The notes under the pieces are model-generated. The model had not been told where the DNA came from and did no database searches. It saw only the letters and a list, made by a program, of their open reading frames with translations. Of a stretch of 64,000 nt of DNA, positions 1-11,699 are shown piece by piece. Source of the stretch: Patiria pectinifera (taxonomy: Eukaryota; Echinodermata; Asteroidea; Valvatida; Asterinidae); assembly GCA_029964075.1 (NCBI GenBank), contig CM057137.1, positions 1,178,001-1,242,000 on the forward strand. The letters run 5' to 3'. The first letter of the stretch is position 1, and each line of letters opens with the position of its first letter. The position numbers were made by a program, and so were the translations under genes.

Positions 1-3000
1 TACATCCTCGTGTCTTCAAGGTGATTTCCAGCAAAACAATTATAAGCAGGCTATTATGAGATGGAAAGACTTGTAAAAATTGTATAGACGAGCCAGAGGA
101 CAATGTCACATATCGAGCTGCTTCGTACTTGTAGTTGATAAGAAGGTGTTGCTATTATGAGAAATGATCGATTGACGTTTACCTCATCAGGCCATTTTCA
201 TTTAAAAAAAAAAGTTCACGCGTACCAGCGAGATAAATGGGCTGGTTTCAGTCCCTCCATTGTCATTATCTAAGACAAAGGAAGGAGGACGTTTGCCAGT
301 TTAGAAGTGAGAGCTCTTCCCTCGCTGGTTCGCATGAGCTGTCACTCATTGAAGATCGTTATACCGGGGACCTCTCCTGCTCTACTGATATTGGTCCAAC
401 ATTTCGTCATGAATGAAGCATTAACTATTTATGAACATCATACTTGCGCCAATAAATTTCAAACACGGTACGATTTTAGCTGGTAACCTCTTCTCTCCGT
501 AAGCTTTAGTTTGTGTCTGTTCGGCAACCAGGACATTGGGCTATGCAGCAAGCTTTGTGGGGAAGTTGAGTAGGTTTTTTTAAAACAGATCCTTCCCCGG
601 GCTGACATTCTCACTCAAATTTATCGAAAAAAAAATTAATCTTGAAAGTTTTTGAAACGAACTTCTTTGAAGTCACATCAAGGTTAAGTGTGCTTCAGAC
701 AAACACGTCCGGGGACAAGAGGACAAGTACAGGGAGGCGATATGTCGAAGGATACGCCTCAGTCCATGGAGTATCCTGGCCGAATCATTTTAACGCAGTT
801 TCTTGACTAGAGGTTGCAGCCAAATTCGCGAGCAACGAAGCTGAGGAGAAATTATCGATTTTTCTTAATTCATAGTTAAGACTTCATGTTAGAGGCCAGT
901 TGGAGAGGGGGTAATACGTATCACTAAAAACGTTGGGCAATTTGGGTTGATATGCAGACCCAGCGTTGGTCAACATATCAAAAGGTTAAACTCTTGGGCA
1001 AATTCTTCCCAATAGTTGGACAATTTTTACCCAAATACCCACAATGAGGTAGGCCTAATTTCAAAACAATTTTGGGTAAAATTACATTGCCCAGCAACAG
1101 CGTTTAACCCAACATTTTTACAACGGCGACTGTATACAGGCCTCTTCCAAATCATTTTCAAGTAAAATAGATTCATTTTTTAAAAAATATTAACGGGAGG
1201 GGGGATGCGATTTGCAGCACTATCCTACCGTCTTATCTTCTGTTTGTAGCTTCATGCGTGTATACGTATGCATGTATAGTTCTAGTTGTGCAGATGAATA
1301 TCTCTGCACAGGCACCCCCAGCGTTTTAGCATCCTCAGTTTTCAGTCATCATATTCACATCATTGCGTTCCTGAATCTCAGTTTAAACTTGATATTATCG
1401 AAGAGTAAACATTTCGGATAATACTCCATTCATTTGCGATTAAATCCATTATCAACATTTCATGTCAGTATATACAATTCGTCAGCGATTTTTTTTTTCT
1501 TCTCAGTTTTGACAATACTGGCGTTATTTTTGAGAGCTATATACAACCCGTAAAAACATCTGTTTCGGACAGCAGTTTTATGACAGACATATTCTTTATA
1601 ACAAAAATCACGGAGAATAAGCAGTGCAGTAATTCCGAAAGTGAAGAAAATTAAACGACTTGAATGGAACACAGAACTTCAACAGCAATGTCGACCCGAT
1701 CATCATGTCGTCTCAGTGACGCACCGGACTGACCAGTGACCAATCAAACGGACCGCAACACGCGAGGCCAGAGGTCATGAATAATAATGATGTTTGGGGT
1801 CAACAAAGTTTGTTTTCGCACATTGACGCAAACTGAACCAAACTTGGAATTTGGATGGTCGTGTTTTGCATTTATTACCGGATAACAAACTTGTATACTT
1901 GTCCAGTAAAATATTTCACTTCTACATTGTTGATTGGGATGAGTATTTTGCTAACTTGACAGCCAACCTTAATTAAAAGTGAATTACGAGCCAGGACAAT
2001 AAACATGATAAAAGTTAATCAATGATTGAAAAATGACAATTAAAATAACTTGTTCCCTTAAGAATCCAATCAAAATCAAATGAGCAAATAAAGTCACTTG
2101 GAATCGCATACAAACTTAATTGATGAAAATTTAAAAGGATAATTTTTCAGATGGGGTTCAATATAATGTAGGCCTACTGATGATTTCAATTAATACAAAT
2201 CTCTATTAAAGTATTGTAAAGTAAAGTGCTAATCTATCACCTACTATCGATTTATTTTGTCATATTGGAAGAACATATTAGAAATTAAGAATCATTAGTT
2301 TACGACTAAAAATATTAATTTATTTTGGATTTACAACTAGCTGTCACCAGGCTTTTTGCGTCTACAACCCCGTCGCTACTGGCTACCTAGTACATTATGT
2401 ACTTATAAATTCGCCAAAAACTAACTGTAAAAGAATGTATATATATATAAACAGAATTTAAAAAAACACCTTTTTTATTCATTTCTACCTTCGAAAGCAG
2501 AAGATGAATGGATACGGAAAAAAATAACCATTTTCTTGAAGGTTATAGAAGACAAAAAAATTGTTAAACTACTTGTCACTGGAACAACAATTGTGACTTA
2601 AATCCAAGATGGCCGAAAGGCTCTCGAAATAACAGGCTGATCCAAGTTCGATTGTTCCTAATCATGGCAAATCAATTAAGTCAGTTCACTATTTTAAGAA
2701 GAAAAGTTGTATGAATATAAATTGTATTGAGAAACAGAATTTACTGTAACAAATGCAGAATTCATGGAACTAATTCGGAAATTTTTCACTCCGATTATGC
2801 TCTGTAGATTGAGCTTGACGAACGAACGGACCGAATTTTACACGACAGTGATCGATGCACGCAAGCTACGGCAAAAGTTTTCTCCATCAGATACTCTCCT
2901 GAGGCTGATATAATTAACACTCTCTAAAAAATCAAAGGAAATTTTGAAAATAATATTGCCAATAGACTGAATCCAAAATTCAAATCTCATGAAAAAAAGG

Positions 3001-3500
3001 TTGGAAAACTAATATGGGGAAAGGGAATCTCTTCAGGAAAGAGAATCGCGACTCAACAGGAGGGGGGGAAAATATGGCCGCCGCCCAAAATTTGTTTCTT
3101 TGACCGACAAATTTGGAGTCTCGAAAACATTCGAAGACAAGACAAAATCGCCGTAAAGTTTTAAAACAATACAGATGACGATATATATTTTTAGTATATA
3201 CATCGGAAAAAATTGTTGTCGACGGATATTTTCGTGAAAAATGGGTAAATTTTTACGATTTTGTAAAACATTTTTTACTTTTTTATTTTCGCCGTTTTTT
3301 GTCGTGATTTTTGCCGATAGCGACAATATTGGGTAGTATGACGAGAAAGTTCAGTTCGTTTTCTATCCATACATACATAAAACATTGCAGTTTCGTTTGT
3401 AAAAATCCCGAAATTTGGCTTTAAAAACTGGGTACTAACACAGAATGTTGCCATAATGTCACCGTGCTTTGAAAGGCGCGCTCGATGATCGGGCCTAATA
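1..3500. other. No supported gene; AT-rich non-coding DNA with one palindromic repeat
   Basis: The open frames here are short, lack family motifs and have no flanking splice signals. The only structure I can support is the repeat at about 921-1121. The rest is AT-rich, probably intergenic. A distal exon of a gene beyond the left edge cannot be excluded. Confidence 0.5.
921..1121. repeat. MITE-like inverted repeat rich in TTGGG/CCCAA
   Basis: The left end reads TAAAAACGTTGGGCAATTTG and the right end is its imperfect reverse complement (…TTTAACCCAACATTTTTA). TTGGGCAA and its complement recur several times inside. The layout is that of a short non-autonomous DNA element. I see no clear target-site duplication. 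Confidence 0.5.
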
Positions 3501-3637
3501 GTGTACATAAGTTGTGGTTTATCACACGTCCGCAATGAGTGTATAATACGGGGCGCGCCGTACAGCCAATTCATTCAATCAATTTGATCAACAGGTGTAC
3601 TCTGTGTCGAGGAATTGAAGTATCTAAACCAATCATC
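3500..3637 (+). promoter_or_regulatory. Probable histone H1 promoter and 5' leader
   Basis: A TATA-like TATAATA starts near 3542, about 95 bases before the H1 start codon, and a CCAAT motif lies near 3565. The spacing suits a short leader and no intron. The transcription start is not determined; this is inferred from motif spacing only. Confidence 0.3.
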
Positions 3638-4324
3638 ATGGCCGAAACTCAGCAAGCCGCTGCCAAGCCAGCCAAGCCCGCCAAGAAGACTCCCTCCAAG
3701 CCGAGGAAGCCGTCAGGTCCCAGCGCTGCCGACATGATCCTTGCGGCTCTCAAGGACCTGAGCCAGCCCCGTAAGCCAGTCTCCGCCCAGGCCATCACCA
3801 AGTACGTCAAGGCGAACTACAAAGTGACAGACAAAGTGGACGGCAACCTCCGAAGGGCCGCCAAGAAACTGACGGCCAACGGTTCCATCCTCCAGGTGAC
3901 CGGCAAGGGGTACAACGGTTCCTACAAGCTCAACGCGAAGAAGGCCACCGTCTCAGAAGCTGCTAAGAAGAAGAAGGCCGCTGCCGCCGCCAAGAAGAAG
4001 GCAGCGTTGGAGAAGAAGAAGGAGAAGAGAGCTGCGAAGAAGGCCAAGGCTGCCGCTAAGCTGGCCGCCAAGAAGGCTGCTGCCAAGAAGAAGAAGGCCG
4101 CCAAGAAGCCAGCTGCCAAAGCCAAGAAGCCGGCCGCCAAGAAACCAGCTGCCAAGAAGCCGGCCGCCAAGAAACCAGCTGCCAAGAAGCCAGCTGCCAA
4201 GAAGCCTGCTGCTAAGAAGCCGGCCACCAAGAAACCCAAGCCAGCGAAGAAGGCAGCGAAGCCCGCCAAGAAAGCAGCGAAGAAGCCCGCTAAGAAGGCT
4301 GCCAAGAAGACAGCCAAGAAATAA
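3638..4324 (+). CDS. Histone H1 (linker histone), intronless
   Basis: A 228-residue linker histone. Residues 1-27 are a Lys/Pro/Ala-rich N tail (PAKPAKKTPSKPRKPSG). Residues 28 to about 103 are the winged-helix globular domain that binds the nucleosome dyad: ADMILAALKDL, then AITKYVKANYKV, then the GKGYNGSYKL wing. The rest is a Lys/Ala/Pro tail with repeated AAKKP units and PAKK runs, which condenses linker DNA. I chose the ATG at 3638 (ATCATCATGG, good context); the frame stays open 33 codons upstream, but those residues are not histone-like. No intron. A canonical histone 3' stem-loop lies 31 bases after the stop, so the mRNA is of the replication-dependent, normally non-polyadenylated type. 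The globular domain differs from typical vertebrate H1 (for example DLSQPRKPVSAQ in the first loop). No core histone gene lies in the window, so this copy is isolated here. Confidence 0.95.
   Translation: MAETQQAAAKPAKPAKKTPSKPRKPSGPSAADMILAALKDLSQPRKPVSAQAITKYVKANYKVTDKVDGNLRRAAKKLTANGSILQVTGKGYNGSYKLNAKKATVSEAAKKKKAAAAAKKKAALEKKKEKRAAKKAKAAAKLAAKKAAAKKKKAAKKPAAKAKKPAAKKPAAKKPAAKKPAAKKPAAKKPAAKKPATKKPKPAKKAAKPAKKAAKKPAKKAAKKTAKK
4105..4245 (+). repeat. In-frame 15-bp tandem repeat in H1 C-terminal tail
   Basis: About seven to nine copies of a 15-base unit encoding K-K-P-A-A (GCC AAG AAG CC(G/A) GC(C/T)). Copies differ at synonymous positions. Such arrays vary in length by slippage, so copy number may be polymorphic. 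Confidence 0.8.
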
Positions 4325-4355
4325 GCAGCTAACCAGCAGCTTTTAAAACCCAAAC

Positions 4356-4371
4356 GGCTCTTTTCAGAGCC
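4356..4371 (+). terminator. Histone mRNA 3' stem-loop
   Basis: GGCTCT-TTTC-AGAGCC forms a 6-bp stem with a 4-base loop, followed at once by ACCA. This is the conserved metazoan element bound by SLBP (stem-loop binding protein) that directs 3' cleavage of replication-dependent histone mRNAs. It starts 31 bases after the H1 stop codon. Confidence 0.97.
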
Positions 4372-4383
4372 ACCACAAATTCA

Positions 4384-4392
4384 CAAAAGAGA
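4384..4392 (+). promoter_or_regulatory. Histone downstream element (U7 snRNA pairing site)
   Basis: CAAAAGAGA lies 12 bases after the stem-loop, close to the CAAGAAAGA element that base-pairs with U7 snRNA during histone pre-mRNA cleavage. Position and purine-rich composition both fit. Confidence 0.75.
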
Positions 4393-4443
4393 TTTGAATT
4401 CATGAGCTGTGTTTATTTATTATTTATTTTTATTATCTATAAA

Positions 4444-4449
4444 AATAAA
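4444..4449 (+). terminator. AATAAA signal downstream of histone processing site
   Basis: AATAAA lies about 73 bases past the histone stem-loop. Some histone genes use such a site to make polyadenylated mRNA in non-dividing cells. Use here is not shown, and the hexamer is common in AT-rich DNA. Confidence 0.3.
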
Positions 4450-4523
4450 GTTCTCTCCTTTGGGTTCACAACATGTTCAAATCTTTTAACATACATGACA
4501 TAGTACATACATGTACATAATTT

Positions 4524-4960
4524 GCGGGGGGGGGGGGGGGGTTTGGAGGTTGGTGTCTCAATAAGAAATCTCACAAAAAATATACATGTAACTTGCTTCC
4601 AAATTTCATCATAAGTAACTTGTATCATTCAAAAAAGGCTAGAATATAAATTCTTTTTTTCGGGGCTAAATTATTAGAACAAGCACGGTGAGTCGGCCAT
4701 GTGCGTTGCCAAGATTATTTTCCCGGGGGGGGGGGGGTGAAGCACGTTTCCCCAAAAAATGTCTTGTCATTTTTAACATATTCACAATTTATCATTTTTC
4801 CGAGCGTAGGTAGGGCCCTACCCCTCTTCAAATTAACAGCAATATGGCTTTGCATCTCTTTTTCCTTTTTTTGGAAATATTTTTTTGTTCACTTTTTTCC
4901 CCCCTTTTCCAGTGGGAGACCGGAGGGGAGGGGAGGGGGGCACATGCGCCCCCCCCCCTC
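4524..4960 (+). repeat. Cluster of long poly-G and poly-C tracts
   Basis: Downstream of H1 there is a G run of about 18 near 4524-4541, a G run of about 13 near 4725, a GGGG-A-GGGG-A-GGGGGG stretch near 4924-4940 and a C run of about 11 just after it. No coding potential is seen. The G runs could form quadruplexes. Confidence 0.7.
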
Positions 4961-5114
4961 TCGACGCCCACTTTAAAATCGACAGTTAAATAATCTTGTC
5001 ACCACACGACTTCGTGATGAACTAATAGTCCCATCATGTCGCCGATGAGACGAGACAATAATTTTGCGTCATAGTCATTTCCAATAAACGCGCGTGTGAA
5101 GATGACACCTGTAG

Positions 5115-5120
5115 TATAAA
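5115..5120 (+). promoter_or_regulatory. Possible TATA box of the lectin gene
   Basis: TATAAA lies 96 bases upstream of the lectin start codon at 5211, leaving room for a short 5' leader. Only motif and spacing support it. Confidence 0.3.
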
Positions 5121-5210
5121 CCTTTAATTAAAAATCGGTCGTACTTAAGGAGGACATTCTGTGGAGTTCCTCATTTCTTTGGTCAGCGAGGATCGCATCA
5201 ACTTGGCAAG

Positions 5211-8200
5211 ATGAATGAACGGATGGCGATGTTAATGTTTTTAATTTGTTTTGCATCCGGGCTCCTACCAGGTAAACACAAAAAAATTATTAGGAATTGT
5301 TGTGTTTCTCAAAGAATCATCAATTTTTCATTTTGTCCTGTTTAGATTCACGGTTTTGGACCACATTTAGTCGTATTTGTATCATCCATTTTACTAGAGG
5401 CCGCTCCTCGCGTCTGTTCAATACATGTAGATTGAATTTTTGTTTAAGTCACAATTCAACCAAAATTGGCACGAGAAGAGAACACTGTTTTTACGAGCGT
5501 TTTCGTTGGCGCGGTTGCATAAAAAATATTATCAAATTTATATCAACATAATAAAACGCGTACATTTTGAAAACGTTTTCAATTACTCAATCTTACTAAA
5601 TCCAGAAGAGAAGTGCAGTGTATATACTTTTCCAAGACTTTTGACAACTTCATCCTCTTAAATATTTTGTGGGTTATTGGCTATCCTTTGTCCACTCGAA
5701 AATCTACAGGGTGATTCAAGATAGGGTTCGAACCCAACTTGAATGTTGCATCAATCTTGTCCTTAAATTTAATTCATTCTCCGCTCCTAATCTCAGGAGG
5801 GCTTGGCGCCTACACTCATCACAACCCAGCCACGGGGTTCACCTTCATCGTGTTCGAGAGCCTCGCAGATGAGACCAACTCTTGGTACGACGCGCGGGCG
5901 AAATGCCGCATTCACTCGGAGTACGCCGACCTGGCGGAGATAACCGCACCCAGTGACGTCACCACCGTGGAGAATCTTCTGACAAACTCGCAAGCAGCGT
6001 AAGAAATTATAGTCCATGCCTTTTGTGAATTTTATCAGAAATTTGTTTTTCAGGAATCACGGATCCAGACTTTAAGAACTAATGTCAATGTTTAATTTCC
6101 CTTAAATCATTTCATGGTTCTCGTAGTTGTATAAATCTTGGTCCAGCGGCTCGGTATAACTTGGGCGCCCAGGGCTAGCTAAGGGATAACCAAGTACAGT
6201 AAATACATTCCCATAGACACCAGTGAGAAATCCACTTACTTCAAAATTCTTTTAAAAATACTCGGAACTCTTACAGGTGTTCAGGCTGACGTTTTGGAGC
6301 AATTCTCAACCACTAGAAGACTACTCTTAAATTAATAATATTTCCCAAACTGGAAAAGTAGCTACATTGTACATTTTGTATTTTGAAAAAGGATGCCTCC
6401 ACAATATGGTTAAAATAGCGCCACTTCACTGTGTCCAAATTGCAGCCTTGAAGACTCAGAATTGGAAGCCCCAAGTCCAGGCGCGGCCAGAGGTGCAGTG
6501 CTTGTGCCGTGTCTTCAATCCCCCAATTCCATGGCTCTCAGAAATCTCTAATATAGAATAATTTGAATTATTCATGAGCTCGCCGGACGGATTTTTAGCC
6601 TATTCACTTGGTTGCACACCAGAGACTAGAAATGCAGCCATGCAGTAAGGAAAAGGTGTGTTATAGAAGAACATAAAAAAAAACAGTCGCCCGCACAAAG
6701 ATTAATCCATTCTATCGCCAAGTACATGTACATGTATATAATTCCTCGTTGTTTAAACCATGACAGCCTTGCACTATTAATTACCTTCACTTTAATTGCT
6801 TTCATTCAACATAGCTCAACTTCGTTCTGGTTCGGAATCTACGACCACTTGTCCGAGAATGCTTTCAAGTCCCTGTATGATGGGTCAGATATTACATTCG
6901 AGAACTGGGACAGCGGGCGGCCCAAAAACGACGCAAACAAGAACTGCGGCACCGTGGTTTCATCCAACAGTCGCTGGAGAGACGAGGCGTGTACGGGGTC
7001 CAAAATGCGGGGCGTCCTCTGCCGAATGCTTACCCCGATTCCCCCATCATCCATTGACCCTAACACAGGTAATTTGCATACTTTATAAACAGCTACATGT
7101 TTCTGTGCCTGCGTGAGAGGCATGCTCAGAATTTCTTGGGTCCCAGTGCCAACATTCCCAAGACTGGATCATGTGACTGAGCTTGTCGATAGCGCCCTCT
7201 ACTGTCCCAGCGGCTTGACCGCGCTTCCCATGGATTTTGACCGGCTGAATCAAGTCGTGGATCAAGACTAAGTGTATAATGATGGCATTCTTTAATAGAA
7301 AAGTTGATTTTAATTCCATAAAATCTCTGTTCACAAGCCGATACCATTTGAATAAAAGATAGAATAAGTCGAAAGTGTGTTTCTCCCTAAATGTTTTGAC
7401 AGGATGCCCACCTACGATGGTTCCATTCGGTGGTCTCTGCTACGATTTCCGACTGTTGGAGATCGGGAATTTCAGCCATGCACGCCAGGCCTGCGAAGCT
7501 CACCCTTCGGGTCGAATGGTCGTACCCAACGGCCAAACGGAAGCGGATTTTGTGCACCTGTACGCTATGCTAACGGGGTTAGTACAATGACATAGCTAGG
7601 ATGTTTGTGCTGGTCCCAGAGGGCCAGCCTAGGGTTCCTCTTTGAACCTATCTCACTGACTGACTGATTTACTGACTGATTGTCACTTGTGTACCGGGCA
7701 GTGCTATCGTATATGATTACCTACAACGCCAATGAATGGGGTAAAATCAGGCCCATTGTGTAGCACAGATGCATGAAAATAAACTTCAAGGAAACGCCAT
7801 CATAGTCTGAATCAATTGAAAAGAATCTCGTGCACTTTGGGACCAGTTTTGCTAGACTCGCTGTTTATTTTTCAGTTGGGCCAATTCCAAGACGGGACAT
7901 GAACAACTTGGGGCAGGGGCCTCCCGTCCGATCTAGGATGCAGACCACTTGTTAGATACAATGTAGACCCTTCGCGGAGTGCCGTTGCCTCATGACCTGG
8001 GGCATTGAATTCGTGGTCTGTGGGTAATTCTGCAGGTTGTGGGTTCGAGTCCAGCCTGGTGTTATGATGCGTGTGCCCTTGGGCAAGGCTCTTTGTCACT
8101 CATTGCTTCTCCCCACCCAGAAGTAAATGGGTACCTGTGAGAGCAGAGATGGTTATTGTGATAGACTCTAGCTGCTTTGTGCCGAAATGGCAGCATCGAG

Positions 8201-9674
8201 TTGTGTACTCCACAGGGAGCTGATTGTATTTGGAATGTTTAACTGCCCAATGAGCAGGGGTAATAATGATGTAAAGCGCTTTGATCTTAGTTAAAAGCGC
8301 CAACAACACTTGTTGAAAAACACTTGATTTCATACGCGGAAATGTGGTGTGGAATGTAAACAAACGCACCGCAACTTTGTAATGACCATGGTGACATGTT
8401 TTCTTCTCCAACAATTTCACAGCCAAACGGATTTTTGGCTCGGCATCACGGACGAATACATTGATGACGATCTCCGCAGTATCTACGGACCAGACCTCTC
8501 CTACGACAATTGGCACGCTACGGGTTCGGGCGTGATTTTGCTTGAGATAGACTGTGCTTATATCGACGCCGTCACTGGGGACTGGTATACGGACAACTGT
8601 GGTGAATTGAAGAACATCATGTGTACATTCGTTCCACCATCTCAAGGTAATCTCAAATTTGGTTTCGTTCGTGATCCCGTGTTGTTGTCGAGCTAGTCCG
8701 TTATAAATCCATCCCAGTCTGGTCACAAGTACATCACAAGGCCAGTCACAAGAAACAGAAGGTTTACGACAAAAAAGAAATACCTTTGTGACAGTTGATT
8801 TGAATACCTTATGTCTTGACTTGGGACTGGAGGATAATTCTTATGGACTCGGGAGGACTTGTGACTTGTGATGCACTCGTCTATAACACTGCTCCTTTTC
8901 GTTAAAGAGGATAGTTCAGCTACAAAGTACAAGTTACAGCTCTCCTTTTAGGGAAGTTTTCCGTTCTTACTCCAATTAACCTCATTGCGTTTGCTTTCTC
9001 CATCCACAGCAACGCCAAGTACTACCCTTGAGTCCACACAAGATCCACAGACGTCAACAATCAGCTCCACAGCGCAATCAACCAATGCATCCACAATACA
9101 ATCAGCCGATGCATCCACAGATCCTGACGCCACTCCACCAAATTCACCCTCACCAGCGGGCGCCCTAGGTCCCCGTAAGAATAATAATATTTTGGTCAGT
9201 CCGTCTGTTGGTCTGTCGTGCTGTCTGTCCGTTCGTCAGAATCAACAACACGGTGCTCTTGCGGAATCGGAAAGCGCGTACTTGCGATATTCTAAGCCCG
9301 GAAATGCCTTGATTTTGCCGGTTGTGCTGTAACCATGAATGTTCAGACCGCAGGTTTTTAGGTAACGGAGCTGTTCTCACTGAGGGAGGAAAGGCAACTC
9401 AAATGGAAGTACCCAACGGAAAAAAAACTCGGTGCATCCAAGACAGACTGACAACTGAACTGGCACTTGCAAGCACGCATACTTCACTCAACCTAACGGA
9501 ATTGAAAAGTAAGTTCGGCTTCCAGAATGTAAAATGAATAATAACGTCCGGGAAGCTTTTTTTCCCTTTCTTTTGAATTCCATCTCCATGGCGCACTTAG
9601 ATGATGTGCTGGACACTTTGCCATCGTCTGTCTCTCTGGGAAGTTCTGCTGTGGCTTCGGTTCCGCTTCGCTGA
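5211..9674 (+). CDS. Secreted protein with two C-type lectin domains and a Ser/Thr-rich stalk
   Basis: Eight-exon model: 5211-5271, 5797-5998, 6815-7068, 7403-7577, 8423-8646, 9010-9174, 9362-9508, 9601-9674. Every junction has GT/AG and matching phase, and the model gives 433 residues. Exon 1 is a signal peptide (MNERMAMLMFLICFASGLLP). Exons 2-3 form lectin domain 1: SWYDARAKC, FWFGIYD, FENWDSGRPKNDANKNCG, RWRDEAC, GVLC. Exons 4-5 form domain 2: GCPP…GGLCYDF, ARQACEAH, DFWLGITDE, YDNWHATG, DWYTDNC, NIMC. Exon 6 is a Ser/Thr/Pro-rich, mucin-like stalk with probable O-glycosylation. Exons 7-8 are a tail with no recognised domain and are the weakest part. The EPN or QPD sugar-binding triplet is absent from both domains and WND is altered, so classical Ca2+-dependent mannose or galactose binding is doubtful. 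The likely role is extracellular recognition, for example immune or matrix. No transmembrane segment is seen. Confidence 0.82.
7975..8305 (+). mobile_element. tRNA-derived SINE (family A), + orientation, in lectin intron 4
   Basis: A good RNA polymerase III box B (GGTTCGAGTCC) lies at about 8042-8052. It is followed by a body including GGGCAAGGCTCTTTGTCACT and a tail …GATGTAAAGCGCTTTGATCTT. The same body and tail recur near 52.7-52.95 kb (+) and 25.9-26.04 kb (-). Exact ends are not resolved. Confidence 0.75.
8715..8895. repeat. Foldback repeat of TCACAAG / CTTGTGA units
   Basis: The left part carries TCACAAGTACATCACAAG and related words; the right part has the inverted form GGACTTGTGACTTGTGATG. 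The central core (TTTGTGACAGTTGATTTGAA) is also found in the larger element at 51.4-51.96 kb. It lies in lectin intron 5. Confidence 0.6.
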
Positions 9675-10224
9675 CGTCCTTTTACCCCGCTGGGCACCGT
9701 ATGAGGGCGCTATAGTTTGGACTGCTAGAGGAGCACCGAAACTACGACTGTTCATGGGGATGACGGTGATGACGATATACAATGTGCATCCATTCTCATC
9801 TGGTAAATGAACGTAACATTAAGGTTGTAAATAATGTTCTCAACAATTTTTTACCATTTAAAAAAATGTTTGTCTTTAATTCAATTAATTGCAGTAAAAA
9901 ATGAGAGCATTTGGTCATTTCAACGGAAAAAAAAAATCGGGCACTGGTCTAATATATAGACTATAATAGTCACAAATTCAATTTGAAAACTGCAAACTCA
10001 TATTTGGTTTAATTTTTCTTCTCCCCAGCCTAGGTGGAAGCGTTCCGTGACACGTGCAAGGCTCTTTTAGGCTGTAGTTTCATCCAAGATCGTACTGGCG
10101 ACAACATCGAACAAGCAGGGCTCAGCATCAAGGATATGGATTGAAATTTCGATGGCTGGGCGGGCCTGATGAGGAGGGGGGCTGGATAGAATGGGGGAGG
10201 GGGGGGGGGTTATTGACTTTTTCT

Positions 10225-10500
10225 TTCTTTCTAGTAATGAAACAAAATGATTCTTCACAAGCTCCCTGTGCACTGTAGCTCACAAGCCTGAAAAAAAAAA
10301 CCCAGAGAGGAGATAGAGGAAATTACAGTTTTAGAGGTGGGAGGAAAACAAGAAGATTCTTGGGAAAAACCCACGGAATCAGGTATTTAGGGGCTGAAAA
10401 CCCAATCCAAATGTGGACTAGGCCAGGAATCGAACCTGGGCCATAGTGGTGGAAGGCGTGGAAAGTAATCACTGCGCCAACTTTTGACTCTCCTAGGAAA
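10225..10500 (-). mobile_element. tRNA-derived SINE (family B), - orientation
   Basis: On the minus strand it begins with a tRNA-like head. Box A is TGGCGCAGTGA and box B is GGTTCGATTCC, at about 10427-10437. A body containing the reverse of ACAGTTTTAGAGGTGGGAGG follows. It is clearly related along its length to the copy at 50.15-50.45 kb. The anticodon arm is degenerate, so it is not a functional tRNA. Confidence 0.8.
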
Positions 10501-11699
10501 CTTTAAATACTCACATTCTAATGAGGACTGATTTAGAAATAAATGCTGTCAAGACGATCCTACAAGAAAATGTGACCACTTTTAAACAATTTAGAGGGGA
10601 ACTTGCCATTAATAGTAACTTTTGCCGCAAAAATATGTTGTAGGAACGAACATGCATGTTAATCAGAAAACTTAAGGCAACCGTGATAACGGAGTCAGTC
10701 TTAGGGATGGGATTGCACGACTGGGACGAGAATAATACTTGTACAGAGGGAATCAAACGGCCAGAATCGGAACACTTACCAGGTTTTCTCCTGGCTGAAC
10801 AGATATCGATGCCACCACAAAGTCAGGCCCAGAGATGTTTTTTTTTGGCAATCGAATCTTGATTTTAAAATGGAGGAATGTTATAGAAAATATCGACTTT
10901 TTTGAGCCAAGACCGTCCTAATAAAGATGGTAACTCATTTTTAAAAGTGCCTTCAGAGTTTCAAAAAAAAGTTGGTTTGTGTAAGGTTAAAATCTGATTG
11001 GTTACAAGTAGCATTGAATTATGCATAGGTGTGTTTGCTGATTAAAATATGAATGAATTTAATTTTTTTTTGCTTTTATTTGTGCATGAATCATTATTAT
11101 GTGCTCGAGTTAGAACAGAAAGTTTAGTCCCCTTCCCCCCGTGTGAACAAATCTTTATACGAACCCCTCATCACTTGAATGTGAATTTTAAAGGATTAGG
11201 GTGAAAAGGGGAAGTGGAAGGGATGGGCGTTGTAAAAGGGAAAGGGCACAATCGATGCAAGCTTTTATTTCAAAAACTTGGCGACCTGGCGGGGTATAGG
11301 GCCTAGCTTTCTATAGATGGCGCTTTCTGATGGAGCCGACAAATTTCCTTATGTTCCTGTGAAGGACAAGTAGCCAGGGAAGCTTATTAGGCGTACTCTT
11401 AATTCAAGTTATACCCGGTGCCACATCTACAAGAAAACGAAATTGTACATAAAAAGTATTGTCAAATGATGATTCGGTTGAATGACCCCTCCCGGCTCCG
11501 AAATTATGCTGGCATGGCAAAAATAAACACTATCTGATCCTCAATTTCGATACGCGACTGAAATTTTTTGAACAACTGCTGAAACAGTATGGCTGCGATA
11601 ACCCTAGCACTTCCGCTTACCACCCCCCCCCCCAAGAAAAAAATCGTGGACGCGACGTACGTGACGACGTGACCGTACCGACCAGGGACCCACCCATAA

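Noticed and set aside
1212..1672. Small frames on both strands near 1.2-1.7 kb
   Set aside because: Sixty to seventy codons each, low complexity, no supporting signals.
3922..4353. 143-codon minus-strand frame over H1
   Set aside because: It is the antisense of the Lys/Ala-rich H1 tail, giving only Phe/Ala/Leu runs. The + strand histone explains it.
8100..8726. 208-codon minus-strand frame
   Set aside because: It runs antisense through a SINE and lectin exon 5. It has no domain, and its composition is that of shadow sequence.
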